Notes: generated from the letters alone by a model not told the origin. A stretch of 64,000 bases of DNA from Kosakonia oryzae (GCF_001658025.2 NZ_CP014007.2:1240001-1304000), one strand, 5' to 3'; shown: positions 1-10,036, counted from the first letter of the stretch. Numbers and translations are program-made.

Positions 1-328
1 TGTCTCGCATACTAAATAAATCGGCCCTTCAAAAAAGGACTAAAATTTTTTGCGGCGGAAAGATTTATTGCGTACCAGGTTGGAATTTCAGGAAACAATG
101 ACTTAGCTATTTTTTAGCTGTTATTTCAGCCGATTCTGATATTGAAGATATGAATTGCGCGCACAATTGACGTTATATTACCTTATCAATTTAGTAAATT
201 TTCCCTGCATCACTGAGTTTTTCCTTTCTTCTATATAGTGCCTTTATTAAATATTCATCTTTTTATTTCCCAGGCCGATTGGTTAATAGAATTCACTCAA
301 CAAAATGACCTTTCCGACCGGAGACGAC
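1..328. other. AT-rich intergenic region upstream of fliD
   Basis: No gene is visible in this AT-rich stretch. In E. coli fliC lies divergently upstream of fliD, so a flagellin gene may lie beyond the left edge; this is inference. A GCCGATT sequence at 274-280 resembles the -10 of flagellar sigma-28 promoters, but the nearest TAAA (248-251) is 22 bases away instead of about 15, so I do not call a promoter. Confidence 0.5.
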
Positions 329-1804
329 ATGGGAATATCATCATTAGGTGTAGGTACTGGCGGGATCGATACGGCATCGATGCTGGAACAGCTTAAGGCC
401 GGTGAGCAATCGCGTTTAACACCCTATACCAAGTTACAGAACAGCTATAAGTCGCAGATTTCAGCATGGGGGAAGATCTCCAGCCTGCTGTCGAATCTGC
501 AAAAAAGCGTTACCACCATGGGTTCTGATGCATTTAATAAAATGAACGTCAGCGCTAATGAAGCCTTTACTGCCGTTGCAGGCAGCGGCGCGCAGGCGGA
601 CAGCCATTCGGTGACCATTTCACAGCTCGCCACGGCACATAAATTGAAAACGCAGCCGGAAGCCAGCGCAGATGACATGCTGGGTGAAACCACCGGCGGC
701 AGCCGCACCGTGACCATCACGCAGAATGACGGCAAGACCATGGAAGTGGAGCTGGCGGATGATGAAACCTCGCTGAACCAGATTGCCAAAGCGATCAATA
801 AAGAGAAGGGTGATGTTACCGCTTCCGTACAGCGTACCGATGATGGCTATCAGCTGGTCCTGAGTTCGAAAAAGACCGGTTCCGATGGCGAAATGACCGT
901 CAGCGTTGATGGTGATAATACGCTGGCAGGCGTGCTGAACACTTCCGGCGGCGGCCAGCATGTGAATGATGACGGCTCTGTGGTGGCTGATGGCGGCGCA
1001 AACGACAATATGATCGCCGTTTCCGATGCCCAGGATGCCAAACTGCGCGTCGATGGTTCTGACTATACCCGCTCCAGCAACAACATCAGCGACATCATTG
1101 ACGGCGTGACGCTGAACCTGAAAAAAGTGTCGGAAAACGGCGAAGCTGAGCAGTTGACGCTGACCTCGGATACCTCGGCCATCAAAACCAGCCTGCAGGA
1201 TTTTGTTAAGCAATACAATGCATTGCTTACCGAGACTACCGCTGACAGCAAATATGTCGCGGCGGATACCTCCAACCTGGGCGATGAAGAAGTGGCGACG
1301 CAAAACTCCGGCAGCGGCTCGCTGGTGGGGGATTCCACGCTGCGCAGCCTGGTCAGCCAGGTGCGTTCCACCGTCAATGGCGTCTACGGCGATGCCGGGG
1401 CGGATTACGGCTCGCTGGCAGATTTAGGCATCAAGATTGATTCGGCAACCGGTCAGATGACGCTGGATGAAGACACGCTGGATGAAGCAATTGCTGATAA
1501 TCCGGAGCAAATCAGCCTGATGTTCTCCGGCCGCGGCGACAGCGAAGGGCTCTCTTCGGCGCTGGGCTCCATCATTACCAGCTTCGTTGGTGATTCGAAG
1601 ACCAAAACGGACGGTTTGATTAAAACCACCACCGATAGCCTGGAGTCGCAAACTAAAATTGCGCAAACCCAGATCGATAAGACGCAGAAACTGATTGACG
1701 CACAGGTCGAACGTTACCGTGTGCAGTTCCAGAACCTCGACACCATGATGTCGAATCTGAACAACATGAGCAGTCAGTTAACGTCATTGCTTTCAACCCT
1801 CTAA
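329..1804 (+). CDS. fliD: Flagellar filament capping protein FliD (HAP2)
   Basis: FliD forms the cap at the tip of the filament and helps exported flagellin subunits fold into place. The protein begins with the typical ISSLGVGTGG N-terminus and ends in a helical segment (about residues 430-491) rich in Gln, Asn and Ser, as in other HAP2 proteins. At 491 residues it is slightly longer than the E. coli protein of about 468; the variable middle domain accounts for this. I chose the ATG at 329 because GGAG at 320-323 lies at good distance and the conserved N-terminus begins there; an in-frame ATG at 305 adds eight unrelated residues. It is first in fliDST. Confidence 0.96.
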   Translation: MGISSLGVGTGGIDTASMLEQLKAGEQSRLTPYTKLQNSYKSQISAWGKISSLLSNLQKSVTTMGSDAFNKMNVSANEAFTAVAGSGAQADSHSVTISQLATAHKLKTQPEASADDMLGETTGGSRTVTITQNDGKTMEVELADDETSLNQIAKAINKEKGDVTASVQRTDDGYQLVLSSKKTGSDGEMTVSVDGDNTLAGVLNTSGGGQHVNDDGSVVADGGANDNMIAVSDAQDAKLRVDGSDYTRSSNNISDIIDGVTLNLKKVSENGEAEQLTLTSDTSAIKTSLQDFVKQYNALLTETTADSKYVAADTSNLGDEEVATQNSGSGSLVGDSTLRSLVSQVRSTVNGVYGDAGADYGSLADLGIKIDSATGQMTLDEDTLDEAIADNPEQISLMFSGRGDSEGLSSALGSIITSFVGDSKTKTDGLIKTTTDSLESQTKIAQTQIDKTQKLIDAQVERYRVQFQNLDTMMSNLNNMSSQLTSLLSTL

Positions 1805-1852
1805 TTTTTCATGGCGCAGGCCCGTCGCGGCCTGCCAACAGGAGTGACAAAC

Positions 1853-2260
1853 ATGTATGCAGCACAGGGGAGCCAGGCGTATGCGCAGGTGGGTCTTCAA
1901 AGTAAGCTCTCTGGCGCCACGCCGCACCAGTTAATTTCCATGCTGTTCGACGGTGCGCACAGCGCGATTCTGCAAGCCAATATCTATTTTGAGAATGGCA
2001 ATGTCGCCAAGCGCGGCAAAATGATCTCTAAAGCGATCAATATTATTGATAACGGTTTACGCGCCGCGCTCGATCACGAAAAGGGTGTACATATTGCCGC
2101 AGAGCTGGAGCAAATGTACGAATATATGTCGCGGACATTATTAGAAGCGAATCTGCGTAACGAGCCGGAGAAATTAAAGCACGTCGATGAGCTGTTAATG
2201 AAACTGGCGATGACATGGAAAGAGATCGAACCAACACAGCGTCGGGTGAATTATGGGTGA
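1853..2260 (+). CDS. fliS: Flagellin export chaperone FliS
   Basis: FliS binds the C-terminus of flagellin in the cytoplasm, prevents premature polymerisation and delivers it to the export gate. The 135-residue product is the usual length, with the family signatures near the N-terminus (YAQVGLQSKLSGATPHQLI) and a four-helix bundle composition. The start at 1853 follows GGAG at 1841-1844; the reading frame is open upstream to 1811 but the extra residues are not family-like. It follows fliD by about 50 bases and overlaps fliT by eight bases, indicating translational coupling. Confidence 0.96.
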   Translation: MYAAQGSQAYAQVGLQSKLSGATPHQLISMLFDGAHSAILQANIYFENGNVAKRGKMISKAINIIDNGLRAALDHEKGVHIAAELEQMYEYMSRTLLEANLRNEPEKLKHVDELLMKLAMTWKEIEPTQRRVNYG

Positions 2261-2591
2261 AGTGCTGCCAAAAATTATCGCTGAATTATACGAGATGAAT
2301 TTAACGCTGCTGGATATGGCAGCGAAAGAAGAATGGGACCTGCTTGTCGAAATAGCCGCTGGCTATATGCTGAAAAAGCAGGACATTATGGAAGTCAGCG
2401 CCGATGAGCTATCTGCTGCGGAAAGAGAAAACCTGAAAATGGTATTAAAGCAGATGGTGGAAAATGAGGGTGAAATAACCCGGAAATTGCAGGCGCGTCT
2501 TCATGTTCTAAAACAGAATCTGTCCTCAATACATCGTGGAAACACGCTCAGTAAGCTTTACTCCCGTCAGCAAACCTCTTCAATACATTAA
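2253..2591 (+). CDS. fliT: Flagellar chaperone FliT
   Basis: FliT is the export chaperone of FliD and, in enterics, also an anti-activator that binds FlhDC and links cap export to class II gene expression. The product is a 112-residue, almost entirely helical acidic protein, of usual length for the family but poorly conserved in sequence, so position as third gene of fliDST is a main part of the assignment. It starts inside the end of fliS, and a strong terminator follows seven bases after its stop. Confidence 0.88.
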   Translation: MGEVLPKIIAELYEMNLTLLDMAAKEEWDLLVEIAAGYMLKKQDIMEVSADELSAAERENLKMVLKQMVENEGEITRKLQARLHVLKQNLSSIHRGNTLSKLYSRQQTSSIH

Positions 2592-2597
2592 ACAAAT

Positions 2598-2645
2598 AAG
2601 GCCATCAGTAAGTGACTTACTGATGGCCTTAGCCTTCTTTTTTTA
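2598..2645. terminator. Bidirectional terminator between fliT and flhE
   Basis: A perfect 15-bp stem (2598-2612 with 2616-2630) with a three-base loop is followed on the plus strand by a T-rich tract (2635-2643). It lies between the convergent fliT and flhE genes and can serve both. Confidence 0.85.
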
Positions 2646-3050
2646 GCGGTAGTTAACGATTAACTGTTGGTTGACCACATTCAGGGCGGGTCGTAACGGG
2701 CCGCGCTTATTCACCGTGTAAATAAAGCGAAATTCACCCGTTGCGGAGAGCGGAAAAGTGATGCTGCGTTGCCCGGCCAGGGAAGGCAACCGTAAGCAGC
2801 GATCGCGACGGCACAGTTTGATTTCCAGCCCTGGCGGCGGCGGAGCCAGCAGCGTAATACGCCATGAAATACGGGTAACCTTTGCCGATGCCGGGATGGC
2901 AGAAGGCGAGCTTAACGCTCGCCCACGTACTATTTGCTTGCCGGTGCGGGTGCTGCCACCCGCTGCCGTATCGCTCCAGGAACCGCCGGAAGGTGCGGCA
3001 CCGGCCGGCAAGGCCAGCGCCATGCCCAGAATAACGGCTGCGGGCATCAT
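2643..3050 (-). CDS. flhE: Flagellar protein FlhE
   Basis: FlhE is a periplasmic protein encoded after flhA in enterics; it is thought to limit proton leakage through the export gate and affects swarming. The 135-residue product has an N-terminal signal peptide ending near the Ala-rich region at residues 15-20, two Cys flanking a short loop (LCRRDRC) typical of the family, and the conserved C-terminal ending VNYR. Its start codon overlaps the flhA stop by four bases (ATGA), so it is the last gene of cheRBYZ-flhBAE. Its sequence is divergent from E. coli FlhE. Confidence 0.88.
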   Translation of the reverse strand: MMPAAVILGMALALPAGAAPSGGSWSDTAAGGSTRTGKQIVRGRALSSPSAIPASAKVTRISWRITLLAPPPPGLEIKLCRRDRCLRLPSLAGQRSITFPLSATGEFRFIYTVNKRGPLRPALNVVNQQLIVNYR

Positions 3051-5146
3051 GACTGGGTACCGATCACGGTGGTCATTTGCACCGTTTTGTTGCTGCTGAT
3101 TTCCAGCGTTGACATCACGGCCAGTTGCGGGAAGGCGCGGCGCAGGAAGCGTGAAATCATCAGGCGCAGCCCCGGATTCACCAGCAGTACCGGCGAAATA
3201 CCCAGAGCTTGCTGGTCGGTGATGGCGCGTTCGGCCTGCTTCATCAAGTTGTCGGCAATACCCGGTTCGATCGCGCTGCCGTTCTGGCGAGCCTGAATCA
3301 ACAGTTTTTCCAGCGTGGTATCCAGACCAATCACCTTGATGTCGTTATCCGTGCGGAACCACTGTGCCGTAATGGCGCGGCCCAAACGGATGCGCACCTG
3401 CGCGGTCAGTTCGTCCGGATCGTTTTGTAGCGGAACATGTTCAGCCAACGTATCGATAATGGTGCGCATGTCGCGGATAGAGACCCGCTCGGCCAGCAGA
3501 TTCTGCAATACCTTGTGGAACAGCGTCAGGGAGATCACGCCCGGGATCAGATCTTCCACCAGCTTCGGCATCTCTTTATTAATGCGCTCCAGCAGTTGCT
3601 GCGTCTCCTGGCGGCTGAACAGCTCTTCCGTATTCAGCGAGATCACGTGGTTAAGATGCGTGGCGATAACGGAACCCGGATCGACCACGGTATAGCCCTG
3701 AATCTGCGCCTGCTCGCGGAAGACTTCATCGATCCAGCATGCCGGCAGACCAAACGCCGGATCTTCGCACGGCGTACCCGGCAATTCCCCTTCGGCGTAG
3801 CCTGGGTTGATCGCCATCCAGCGTTCCGGCTCGATCTCGCCGCGGCCAATCTCAACGCCTTTCAGCAGAATACGGTACTCGCCTGGCGCCAGATCGAGGT
3901 TGTCGCGAATATGGATCGGCGGCGGCAGGAAGCCCATATCCTGGGCAAATTTCTTACGGATACCGCGCACGCGGATCAGCAACTGCCCATCCTGCGCGCT
4001 GTCCACCAGCGGGATCAGGCGATAACCGACTTCCAGCCCCAGTACATCTTCCATTTCCACATCGGCCCACGAAGCTTCCGCAGAGGCCTGATCGTTGGCA
4101 GCCTGCGCGGCTTTATCATGATCTTCACGCGCGGCGTTGCGGACAGGCGCTTTCATTTGGCGACCGCGCATCCACCATGCCAGCCCCAGCAGAACGGCGG
4201 TAAACAGCAGGAAGACAAAGTTCGGCATCCCCGGGATAAGCCCCAGCAGACCAATCACCGCAGCGGAAAGCAGCATCACTTTCGGGTTGTTAAACAACTG
4301 CCCGACCATCTGCTCGCCGATATCCTGCTCGTTGGACACGCGGGTTACGATAACACCGGCAGCGGTAGAGATAATCAGCGCCGGGATCTGGGCAACAAGG
4401 CCGTCACCGATAGTCAGCAGGGTGTAGGTTTCACCGGCTTCGCCGACGCTCAGACCATGCTGAAGCACGCCGATGGCCAGCCCGCCGATGACGTTAATCG
4501 CCATAATCAGCAGCCCGGCGATGGCATCCCCACGCACGAATTTACTGGCACCGTCCATTGAACCGTAGAAATCGGACTCCTGCGTCACTTCATTACGACG
4601 GCGTTTCGCTTCGGCTTCACCAATCAGCCCGGCGTTGAGATCGGCATCAATCGCCATCTGTTTGCCCGGCATGCCATCCAGCACAAAGCGCGCGCCCACT
4701 TCGGCGATACGTCCGGCACCCTTGGTAATCACCATAAAGTTAATGATGATCAGAATGGCGAAGACCACGATACCGATGGCAAAGTTACCGCCCACCAGGA
4801 AGTGGCCGAACGCTTCCACCACGCGTCCGGCCGCGGCCGCACCGGTGTGTCCTTCCATCAAAATGATACGCGTAGAGGCGATGTTCAGCGCCAGGCGTAG
4901 TAGGGTGGAGAACAGCAACACGGTGGGAAACGCAGAAAATTCGAGGGTTTGCTGCGTAAACATCGCCACCAACAAAATCATCAGTGACAGCACGATATTG
5001 AAGGTAAACAGCGTATCCAGCAGGAATGCCGGCAGCGGCAGTACCATCATCGCCAGAATCAGCATGATCAGCACCGGGCCGGCCAGAATTTGCCACTGTG
5101 TCTCTTTAAATGCGGGTAAACGTAATTTACTGGCGATACTGGCCAT
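3047..5146 (-). CDS. flhA: Flagellar export gate protein FlhA
   Basis: FlhA is the large inner-membrane component of the flagellar type III export gate; it uses the proton gradient and its cytoplasmic domain forms a nine-subunit ring that docks chaperone-substrate complexes. The 699-residue protein has the expected two parts: about eight membrane segments in residues 20-325 with the conserved cytoplasmic loop (MPGKQMAIDADLNAGLI), then a cytoplasmic domain to the end. The length is close to the 692 residues of E. coli FlhA. It directly abuts flhB upstream and overlaps flhE downstream. Confidence 0.97.
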   Translation of the reverse strand: MASIASKLRLPAFKETQWQILAGPVLIMLILAMMVLPLPAFLLDTLFTFNIVLSLMILLVAMFTQQTLEFSAFPTVLLFSTLLRLALNIASTRIILMEGHTGAAAAGRVVEAFGHFLVGGNFAIGIVVFAILIIINFMVITKGAGRIAEVGARFVLDGMPGKQMAIDADLNAGLIGEAEAKRRRNEVTQESDFYGSMDGASKFVRGDAIAGLLIMAINVIGGLAIGVLQHGLSVGEAGETYTLLTIGDGLVAQIPALIISTAAGVIVTRVSNEQDIGEQMVGQLFNNPKVMLLSAAVIGLLGLIPGMPNFVFLLFTAVLLGLAWWMRGRQMKAPVRNAAREDHDKAAQAANDQASAEASWADVEMEDVLGLEVGYRLIPLVDSAQDGQLLIRVRGIRKKFAQDMGFLPPPIHIRDNLDLAPGEYRILLKGVEIGRGEIEPERWMAINPGYAEGELPGTPCEDPAFGLPACWIDEVFREQAQIQGYTVVDPGSVIATHLNHVISLNTEELFSRQETQQLLERINKEMPKLVEDLIPGVISLTLFHKVLQNLLAERVSIRDMRTIIDTLAEHVPLQNDPDELTAQVRIRLGRAITAQWFRTDNDIKVIGLDTTLEKLLIQARQNGSAIEPGIADNLMKQAERAITDQQALGISPVLLVNPGLRLMISRFLRRAFPQLAVMSTLEISSNKTVQMTTVIGTQS

Positions 5147-6288
5147 TAGTTTCTCTCATTTGCAAAATCCATCGACTCAGGAACCGGAAGATCCCTGGGC
5201 TGTACAGGCGGAACTCCGCCAGAGGTGCGCCACCGCCGCAGGCCGTAGACCCAGGCGAGAACTTCTGCGACAGCGCTATAAAGCTCGCCGGGGATCTGTT
5301 CGCCAATCTCACAGTGGCGATACAGAGCGCGGGCAAGCGGCGGCGCTTCAAGCATCGGAATGCGATGCGCAGCGCCCAGTTCACGAATTTTTAATGCAAC
5401 TTCGCCCGCGCCTTTCGCCAGTACCGTTGGCGCACTCATCCCGCCTTCTTTGTAAGAGAGCGCGACGGAGTAGTGCGTCGGGTTGTTGACGATGACATCG
5501 GCTTTCGGTACGTCCGTCATCATGCGATTACGGGCGGCAGCGCGTTGCATCTGCTTAATGCGCCCCTTAACGTGCGGGTCGCCTTCCTGCTGTTTGAACT
5601 CGTCGCGGATCTCCTGACGGCTCATGCGCAGTTTTTTCAGGTTGCTGGTGATCTGGTAAAACACGTCGTAACCCATTACCGGCAGCAGGAAGAAGATCAC
5701 CATCAGCAGGCAGTCAAAAATCATGCCGATGGCGCCGCTCACTGCGGTCGGGAATGAGGCGTTAACCAGTTGAATAAAGTGCGGTCGGTTGTTGTAGACG
5801 TACAACGCAAACCCGCAACCGGCCAGCGCAACTTTCAGGCAACCTTTCAACATCTCTGACAGCACCTGCGCCGAGAACATGCGTTGCAGCCCTTTCATCG
5901 GCGACATACGCGCCAGGTCCACTTTCAGCGACTTGCCGCTGAAGTTCACGCCGCCCAGCAGCATGGGAGAGAGCAGCCCGGTGATGAATAACCCCAGCAA
6001 AATCGGCAGCAGCCCGCTGGCCATCATCGAGAACAGGTAGCTGGCCTGCTGCAACATGGAGCGGGGATCCGTCACCGGCAGCCTGTTCAGCATCAGTCCG
6101 CTGTGCAGGATCTGCATCAGGGTATGGGCAAAATGTTGCCCCCCGGATAACATCAGCGCCCACCCGGCCAACAACATCAGCAGCGAACTCAGCTCTTTCG
6201 AACGCGGAATTTGCCCCTCTTCACGCGCTTTTTGTTTTCGGTGGGGTGTGGGTTCTTCGGTTTTTTCTACATCACTTTCTTCGGACAT
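5146..6288 (-). CDS. flhB: Flagellar export switch protein FlhB
   Basis: FlhB controls the change of export specificity from rod/hook to filament proteins. Its cytoplasmic domain cleaves itself at an NPTH motif, present here at residues 269-272, the same numbering as in E. coli and Salmonella. The 380-residue product has a charged N-terminus (EKTEEPTPHRKQKAREEGQ, family signature) and four membrane segments between residues 30 and 215. It shares one base with flhA downstream and lies 54 bases after cheZ in the leftward operon. The hook-length ruler FliK that triggers the switch is encoded at 15178. Confidence 0.97.
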   Translation of the reverse strand: MSEESDVEKTEEPTPHRKQKAREEGQIPRSKELSSLLMLLAGWALMLSGGQHFAHTLMQILHSGLMLNRLPVTDPRSMLQQASYLFSMMASGLLPILLGLFITGLLSPMLLGGVNFSGKSLKVDLARMSPMKGLQRMFSAQVLSEMLKGCLKVALAGCGFALYVYNNRPHFIQLVNASFPTAVSGAIGMIFDCLLMVIFFLLPVMGYDVFYQITSNLKKLRMSRQEIRDEFKQQEGDPHVKGRIKQMQRAAARNRMMTDVPKADVIVNNPTHYSVALSYKEGGMSAPTVLAKGAGEVALKIRELGAAHRIPMLEAPPLARALYRHCEIGEQIPGELYSAVAEVLAWVYGLRRWRTSGGVPPVQPRDLPVPESMDFANERN

Positions 6289-6342
6289 ATTCTCTGCCGC
6301 TGGCCTCCCGTTAGTGCCTCAACCCGGTGGGTGAGACGGTCA

Positions 6343-6984
6343 TCAGAAACCCAGGCTATCGAGCAGGTCATCGACCTGATCCTGGCTGGCGACGACGCCG
6401 GTTTTGTTCTGGTCGATTTGCGGGCCGTTCATCAGCGTCGTATCAACCTCTTTCAGACCGCTGACGTTCTCCGGCAGATACTCCAGCAGCACTAGAATCA
6501 GCTCTTTCTCGACGCTCTCGATAAGCGACATCATGCCGCGAATCACCTGGCCGGTAAGATCCTGGAAATCCTGCGCCATCATGATTTCCATCAGTTGGTC
6601 ATTGGTATTACGCGCAAGGCCCGGCGTTCTGGCGAGGAAGCTGCGGGTATCCGCCACCAGTTCGCGCGCATCGGCTAATTCCACCGGCGCGGCAAACCAG
6701 CCGTCCCAGCGAGCGGCCAGTTGCTCCGCGCGTTCGCCCAGCTCGTCCTGTAAAGGACGCGCCTGCTCGACGCTGGTCAGTACGCGCTCGGCGGCCTCGG
6801 CGGTTTTACCGACGACATAATCCAGACGTTCACGCGCATCCGGGATGGCTTCTGCCGCTTCGGCAATGGTGCGATCCAGCCCAAGATCAACCAGGCTGTC
6901 GCGTAACAGACGGGCCAGGTGGCCAACGCGCGAAAAGAGATTTTTAAAATCGTCTGTCGATTGTGTTTGTGCCATCTTGTCCAT
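6343..6984 (-). CDS. cheZ: Chemotaxis phosphatase CheZ
   Basis: CheZ dephosphorylates CheY-P and ends the tumble signal. The 213-residue product has the conserved N-terminal stretch [17 protein letters not shown], the central [11 protein letters not shown] region carrying the catalytic Gln, and the C-terminal CheY-binding peptide ([12 protein letters not shown]). The E. coli protein has 214 residues. It starts three bases after the cheY stop. An in-frame ATG three codons downstream is an alternative start. Confidence 0.95.
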   Translation of the reverse strand: MDKMAQTQSTDDFKNLFSRVGHLARLLRDSLVDLGLDRTIAEAAEAIPDARERLDYVVGKTAEAAERVLTSVEQARPLQDELGERAEQLAARWDGWFAAPVELADARELVADTRSFLARTPGLARNTNDQLMEIMMAQDFQDLTGQVIRGMMSLIESVEKELILVLLEYLPENVSGLKEVDTTLMNGPQIDQNKTGVVASQDQVDDLLDSLGF

Positions 6985-6987
6985 CGC

Positions 6988-7377
6988 TTACCACCCAAGC
7001 TTTTCAAAAATTTTGTTGAGCTTCTCTTCCAGCGTCGCCGCCGTGAAAGGTTTCACGACATAGCCGCTGGCACCCGCCTGGGCGGCGGCAATAATGTTTT
7101 CTTTCTTGGCTTCAGCGGTGACCATTAACACGGGCATTTTGCTGAAAGCGGCATCGTTACGGATTTCCGTCAGCAGTTGTAAGCCATCCATGTTGGGCAT
7201 ATTCCAATCGCTGATGACGAAGTCGAAAGTGGAGGCGCGCAGTTTGTTCAGCGCATCCAGGCCATCTTCTGCCTCTTCGACATTATTGAACCCTAAATCT
7301 TTCAAGAGGTTGCGAACAATGCGGCGCATCGTGGAGAAATCATCGACCACTAAAAAGCGCAAATTGGTATCTGCCAT
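6988..7377 (-). CDS. cheY: Chemotaxis response regulator CheY
   Basis: CheY is the single-domain response regulator that, once phosphorylated by CheA, binds FliM and FliN and reverses the motor. The 129-residue protein has the acidic pair near residues 12-13, phosphoacceptor Asp57 in [11 protein letters not shown], Thr87 in the VTAEAK stretch and Lys109 in YVVKPF, and is almost identical to E. coli CheY in its second half. This conservation means it could probably exchange signals with another chemotaxis system in the cell. The kinase CheA is not encoded in the window. Confidence 0.98.
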   Translation of the reverse strand: MADTNLRFLVVDDFSTMRRIVRNLLKDLGFNNVEEAEDGLDALNKLRASTFDFVISDWNMPNMDGLQLLTEIRNDAAFSKMPVLMVTAEAKKENIIAAAQAGASGYVVKPFTAATLEEKLNKIFEKLGW

Positions 7378-7426
7378 AATTTTTTATTTCCAGGTTAAGT
7401 CATTGAACGAAGAGGGAAACCAGTGC

Positions 7427-8473
7427 TCAGACTCTGCGAGCCCGCGAGACAGCATGGTTGAGAAGTTGCTGGCTAATCTGGTCGAGGTCGGCGATATCGC
7501 AGGCGCCGCCAAGGGCAATTGCTTCTCGCGGCATGCCGAATACCACGCAGGTTCGCTCGCTCTGGGCGACGGTCCACGCGCCCGCCTGGCGCATCGCCAG
7601 TAACCCTGCGGCACCATCGTGGCCCATACCGGTGAGGATGGCGCCAAGGGCATTTTTACCGGCGCAGCGTGCGACAGAGTGGAATAACGCATCCACTGAC
7701 GGACGGTGGCGGTTAATGGGCAGGCCGTTGTTCAGCGCAATCTGGTAGTTCGCGCCGCTGCGCTTCAGCTCCATGTGAAACCCGCCCGGCGCAATGTACG
7801 CATGGCCTGGCTGCACGCGCTCGCCTTCGGTCGCTTCACTCACGGCAATCTGGCACAAGTTGTTCAGGCGGTCGGCAAATGAACGGGTAAATCCTGGCGG
7901 CATGTGTTGGGCGATAACGATGCCCGGGCAACCCTGCGGCATCGACATCAGGATCTGGCGCAGCGCTTCGGTGCCACCCGTTGATGAGCCAATCGCAATG
8001 ATCTTATCGCTGCCTGCGCGCGGTGCCTGAATCACTCGCGGTGCGGTCGGTTGCCCTTCGCGGCGACGAACCTGCGCTTTGGCCGCCATACGAATTTTGT
8101 CGGCAATCATCTCGCTGTATTGCCCCATCCCGTCATGCAGCCCCATCGACGGCTTGGTAATAAAATCCACCGCCCCCAGTTCCAGCGCGTTCAGCGTAAT
8201 ATCGGAGCCTTTACTGGTTAATGACGAGAGCATCACCACCGGCATCGGACGCAGGCGCATCAGACGATCGAGAAACTCCAGCCCGTCCATGCGTGGCATT
8301 TCGACATCCAGCGTCAGCACATCCGGGTTGTGTTGTTTGATCAGATCGCGGGCGATAATCGGATCCGGCGCCGCCGCGACCATCTCCATATCCGGTTGCT
8401 CATTGACCATCTGCGTCAGTATCCTGCGCATCAGAGACGAATCATCAATGCACAACACCTTAATCTTGTTCAT
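7427..8473 (-). CDS. cheB: Chemotaxis methylesterase/deamidase CheB
   Basis: CheB removes methyl groups from receptor glutamates for adaptation. The 348-residue protein has an N-terminal receiver domain with phosphoacceptor Asp56 (LDVEMP) and a C-terminal esterase domain with the catalytic triad Ser164 (IGSSTGG), His190 (AQHMP) and Asp286 (GMGHDG). It lies between cheR and cheY with only five bases to cheR and 49 to cheY, the E. coli order. All key residues are intact. Confidence 0.97.
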   Translation of the reverse strand: MNKIKVLCIDDSSLMRRILTQMVNEQPDMEMVAAAPDPIIARDLIKQHNPDVLTLDVEMPRMDGLEFLDRLMRLRPMPVVMLSSLTSKGSDITLNALELGAVDFITKPSMGLHDGMGQYSEMIADKIRMAAKAQVRRREGQPTAPRVIQAPRAGSDKIIAIGSSTGGTEALRQILMSMPQGCPGIVIAQHMPPGFTRSFADRLNNLCQIAVSEATEGERVQPGHAYIAPGGFHMELKRSGANYQIALNNGLPINRHRPSVDALFHSVARCAGKNALGAILTGMGHDGAAGLLAMRQAGAWTVAQSERTCVVFGMPREAIALGGACDIADLDQISQQLLNHAVSRARRV

Positions 8474-8478
8474 AATTT

Positions 8479-9336
8479 TTACTCTGCGATGCGGTAGACG
8501 GATTGGCCAAGCAGACGGAATGGGCTGTTAGCGCTGCTAACATGTTCCGAGTGCCCCAGAAACAACAAACCATCGGGTTTGAGCATTTTTGCGAAGCGCA
8601 TGACCAGTTTTTCCTGCGTTTTATGATCGAAATAAATCATCACGTTACGGCAGAAAATGGCGTCAAAATTGCCCTGGATGTTCCACTGCGGATCGATCAG
8701 GTTTAGCTGGCGGAATTGAACGGCATTGCGTAATCCATCTTTGATTTTCACCAGATCTTTCTGTGTACCGGTGCCGCGCAGGAACCAGGTTTTCTTCTGC
8801 TGTTCGCTCAGGCTGTCGATATCCGCCAGGCGGTAAACGCCCTGGCCGGCCTTTTCCAGCACATCGGTATCAATATCGGTTGCCAGCACGCGCGGGCCGG
8901 TAATGCTGCGGCCCAGCGTCTCTTCCAGCGTCATGGCGATGGACCACGGTTCTTCACCGGTTGAGGCACCCGCACACCACACGTTGTACATACCGCCTCT
9001 GGCCTGCGCGTGGCGCGCCAGAATCGGAAAGTGGTACGCCTCGCGAAAAAAAGAGGTCAAATTGGTGGTCAATGCATTAATAAAAACTTGCCATTCATCA
9101 CTCTCCGGATTAGCGACCAGCAGATTGATGTAATCGGTAAATCCCTTTAGTTCCAGCACGCGGATGCGTCGTGACAGGCGGTTATAAACCATGTCGCGTT
9201 TTTGCGGAGTAAGAACAATGCCTGCACGTTGATATATCAGCGCGCTGATTCTTTCTATTTCATTGTGCGTAAGTTGTTTCTGACCAGGCTGATTGGATTC
9301 GGTTGCGGGGTTCATAGTGTTCCAGTTATTTAGCAT
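8479..9336 (-). CDS. cheR: Chemotaxis receptor methyltransferase CheR
   Basis: CheR methylates specific glutamates on chemoreceptors using S-adenosylmethionine. The 285-residue protein has the helical N-terminal domain, the SAM-binding motif [14 protein letters not shown] around residues 120-135 and the [10 protein letters not shown] motif near residue 229. It is the first gene of the leftward operon cheRBYZ-flhBAE. In E. coli receptors (tar, tap) precede cheR in the same transcript; here the next gene upstream is fliE, so the receptors this enzyme serves are encoded elsewhere. Confidence 0.96.
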   Translation of the reverse strand: MLNNWNTMNPATESNQPGQKQLTHNEIERISALIYQRAGIVLTPQKRDMVYNRLSRRIRVLELKGFTDYINLLVANPESDEWQVFINALTTNLTSFFREAYHFPILARHAQARGGMYNVWCAGASTGEEPWSIAMTLEETLGRSITGPRVLATDIDTDVLEKAGQGVYRLADIDSLSEQQKKTWFLRGTGTQKDLVKIKDGLRNAVQFRQLNLIDPQWNIQGNFDAIFCRNVMIYFDHKTQEKLVMRFAKMLKPDGLLFLGHSEHVSSANSPFRLLGQSVYRIAE

Positions 9337-9415
9337 AATAAGCGGTAGTACCCCTGCCGGATTTTCAGCGATGCTCAGGTACGCAGCAAAATAATCAGTT
9401 ATTAATGAGATGAAA

Positions 9416-9436
9416 CGAAATGGTTAATTCATTTCG
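9416..9436 (-). terminator. Possible weak terminator after fliE
   Basis: A 7-bp stem (9416-9422 with 9430-9436) lies just beyond the fliE stop codon, followed on the minus strand by TTTCAT. The T-tract is short, so termination may be partial and fliE transcripts may run into the cheR operon. Confidence 0.35.
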
Positions 9437-9460
9437 GGGTTATTAAGATAATGGCCGATA

Positions 9461-9796
9461 TTAAACCGGCATGTTCATTATTTCCTGATAGGCATTAACA
9501 AGTTTATTTCTTGCCTGCACACCAATATTTAATGCCAGCGAAGATTCCTGCATGGAAACCATGACGTCGTTCAAACCAATGCCTTCAACGCCTGACAGAT
9601 AGCCTTCCGCCTGGTTTTTGGCATGGTTTTGCATCTGGCTAATTGAATTTACGCTGTTAAATAAAATATCTGAGAAGGATGGATGATTCTCAGTGGTTTT
9701 AGCAGAAGCAAATGGATTCAGCGAAGACGCGCCGTTAATTTGACGGGTCTGGCTTTGCATCTGCTCCAGTATGCTGCTGCTCATATTTATTGACAT
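9461..9796 (-). CDS. fliE: Flagellar hook-basal body complex protein FliE
   Basis: FliE links the MS ring and the rod in the basal body and is exported by the flagellar secretion system. The 111-residue protein has the characteristic C-terminal half (VEGIGLNDVMVSMQESSLALNI then RNKLVNAYQEIMNMPV). I chose the ATG at 9796, with AAAGG eight bases upstream on the minus strand, over a GTG three codons earlier. It is monocistronic and divergent from fliF, exactly as in E. coli. Confidence 0.95.
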   Translation of the reverse strand: MSINMSSSILEQMQSQTRQINGASSLNPFASAKTTENHPSFSDILFNSVNSISQMQNHAKNQAEGYLSGVEGIGLNDVMVSMQESSLALNIGVQARNKLVNAYQEIMNMPV

Positions 9797-10036
9797 AACA
9801 AACACCTTTCTATTAATTGCGGCAATCCTAACATGTGGTCAGACAACAACATAATGTGAAAAGCCGACACAAGTTTCAGCTTATCACCACTTAAGAAACA
9901 TCGCATTTTGTAGATAATACGCAACCAGGAAATATCCTGCGGAATAACGATTTACGACTTTATTACATACGCGAAACGCTGAGCAGCTATAGGGTTTCAT
10001 TTATATAGCCTCCTTTCACTGTCACAGGAAATTGGC
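9797..10036. promoter_or_regulatory. Divergent fliE/fliF regulatory region
   Basis: This 240-base AT-rich region separates the divergent fliE and fliF genes. In enterics the equivalent region carries FlhDC-activated class II promoters. I see no sigma-28 (TAAA-N15-GCCGATAA) match, which fits class II control, but FlhDC sites are too degenerate to place by eye. Confidence 0.5.

Noticed and set aside
248-280. Possible sigma-28 promoter before fliD
   Set aside because: TAAA and GCCGATT are 22 bases apart; about 15 is expected.
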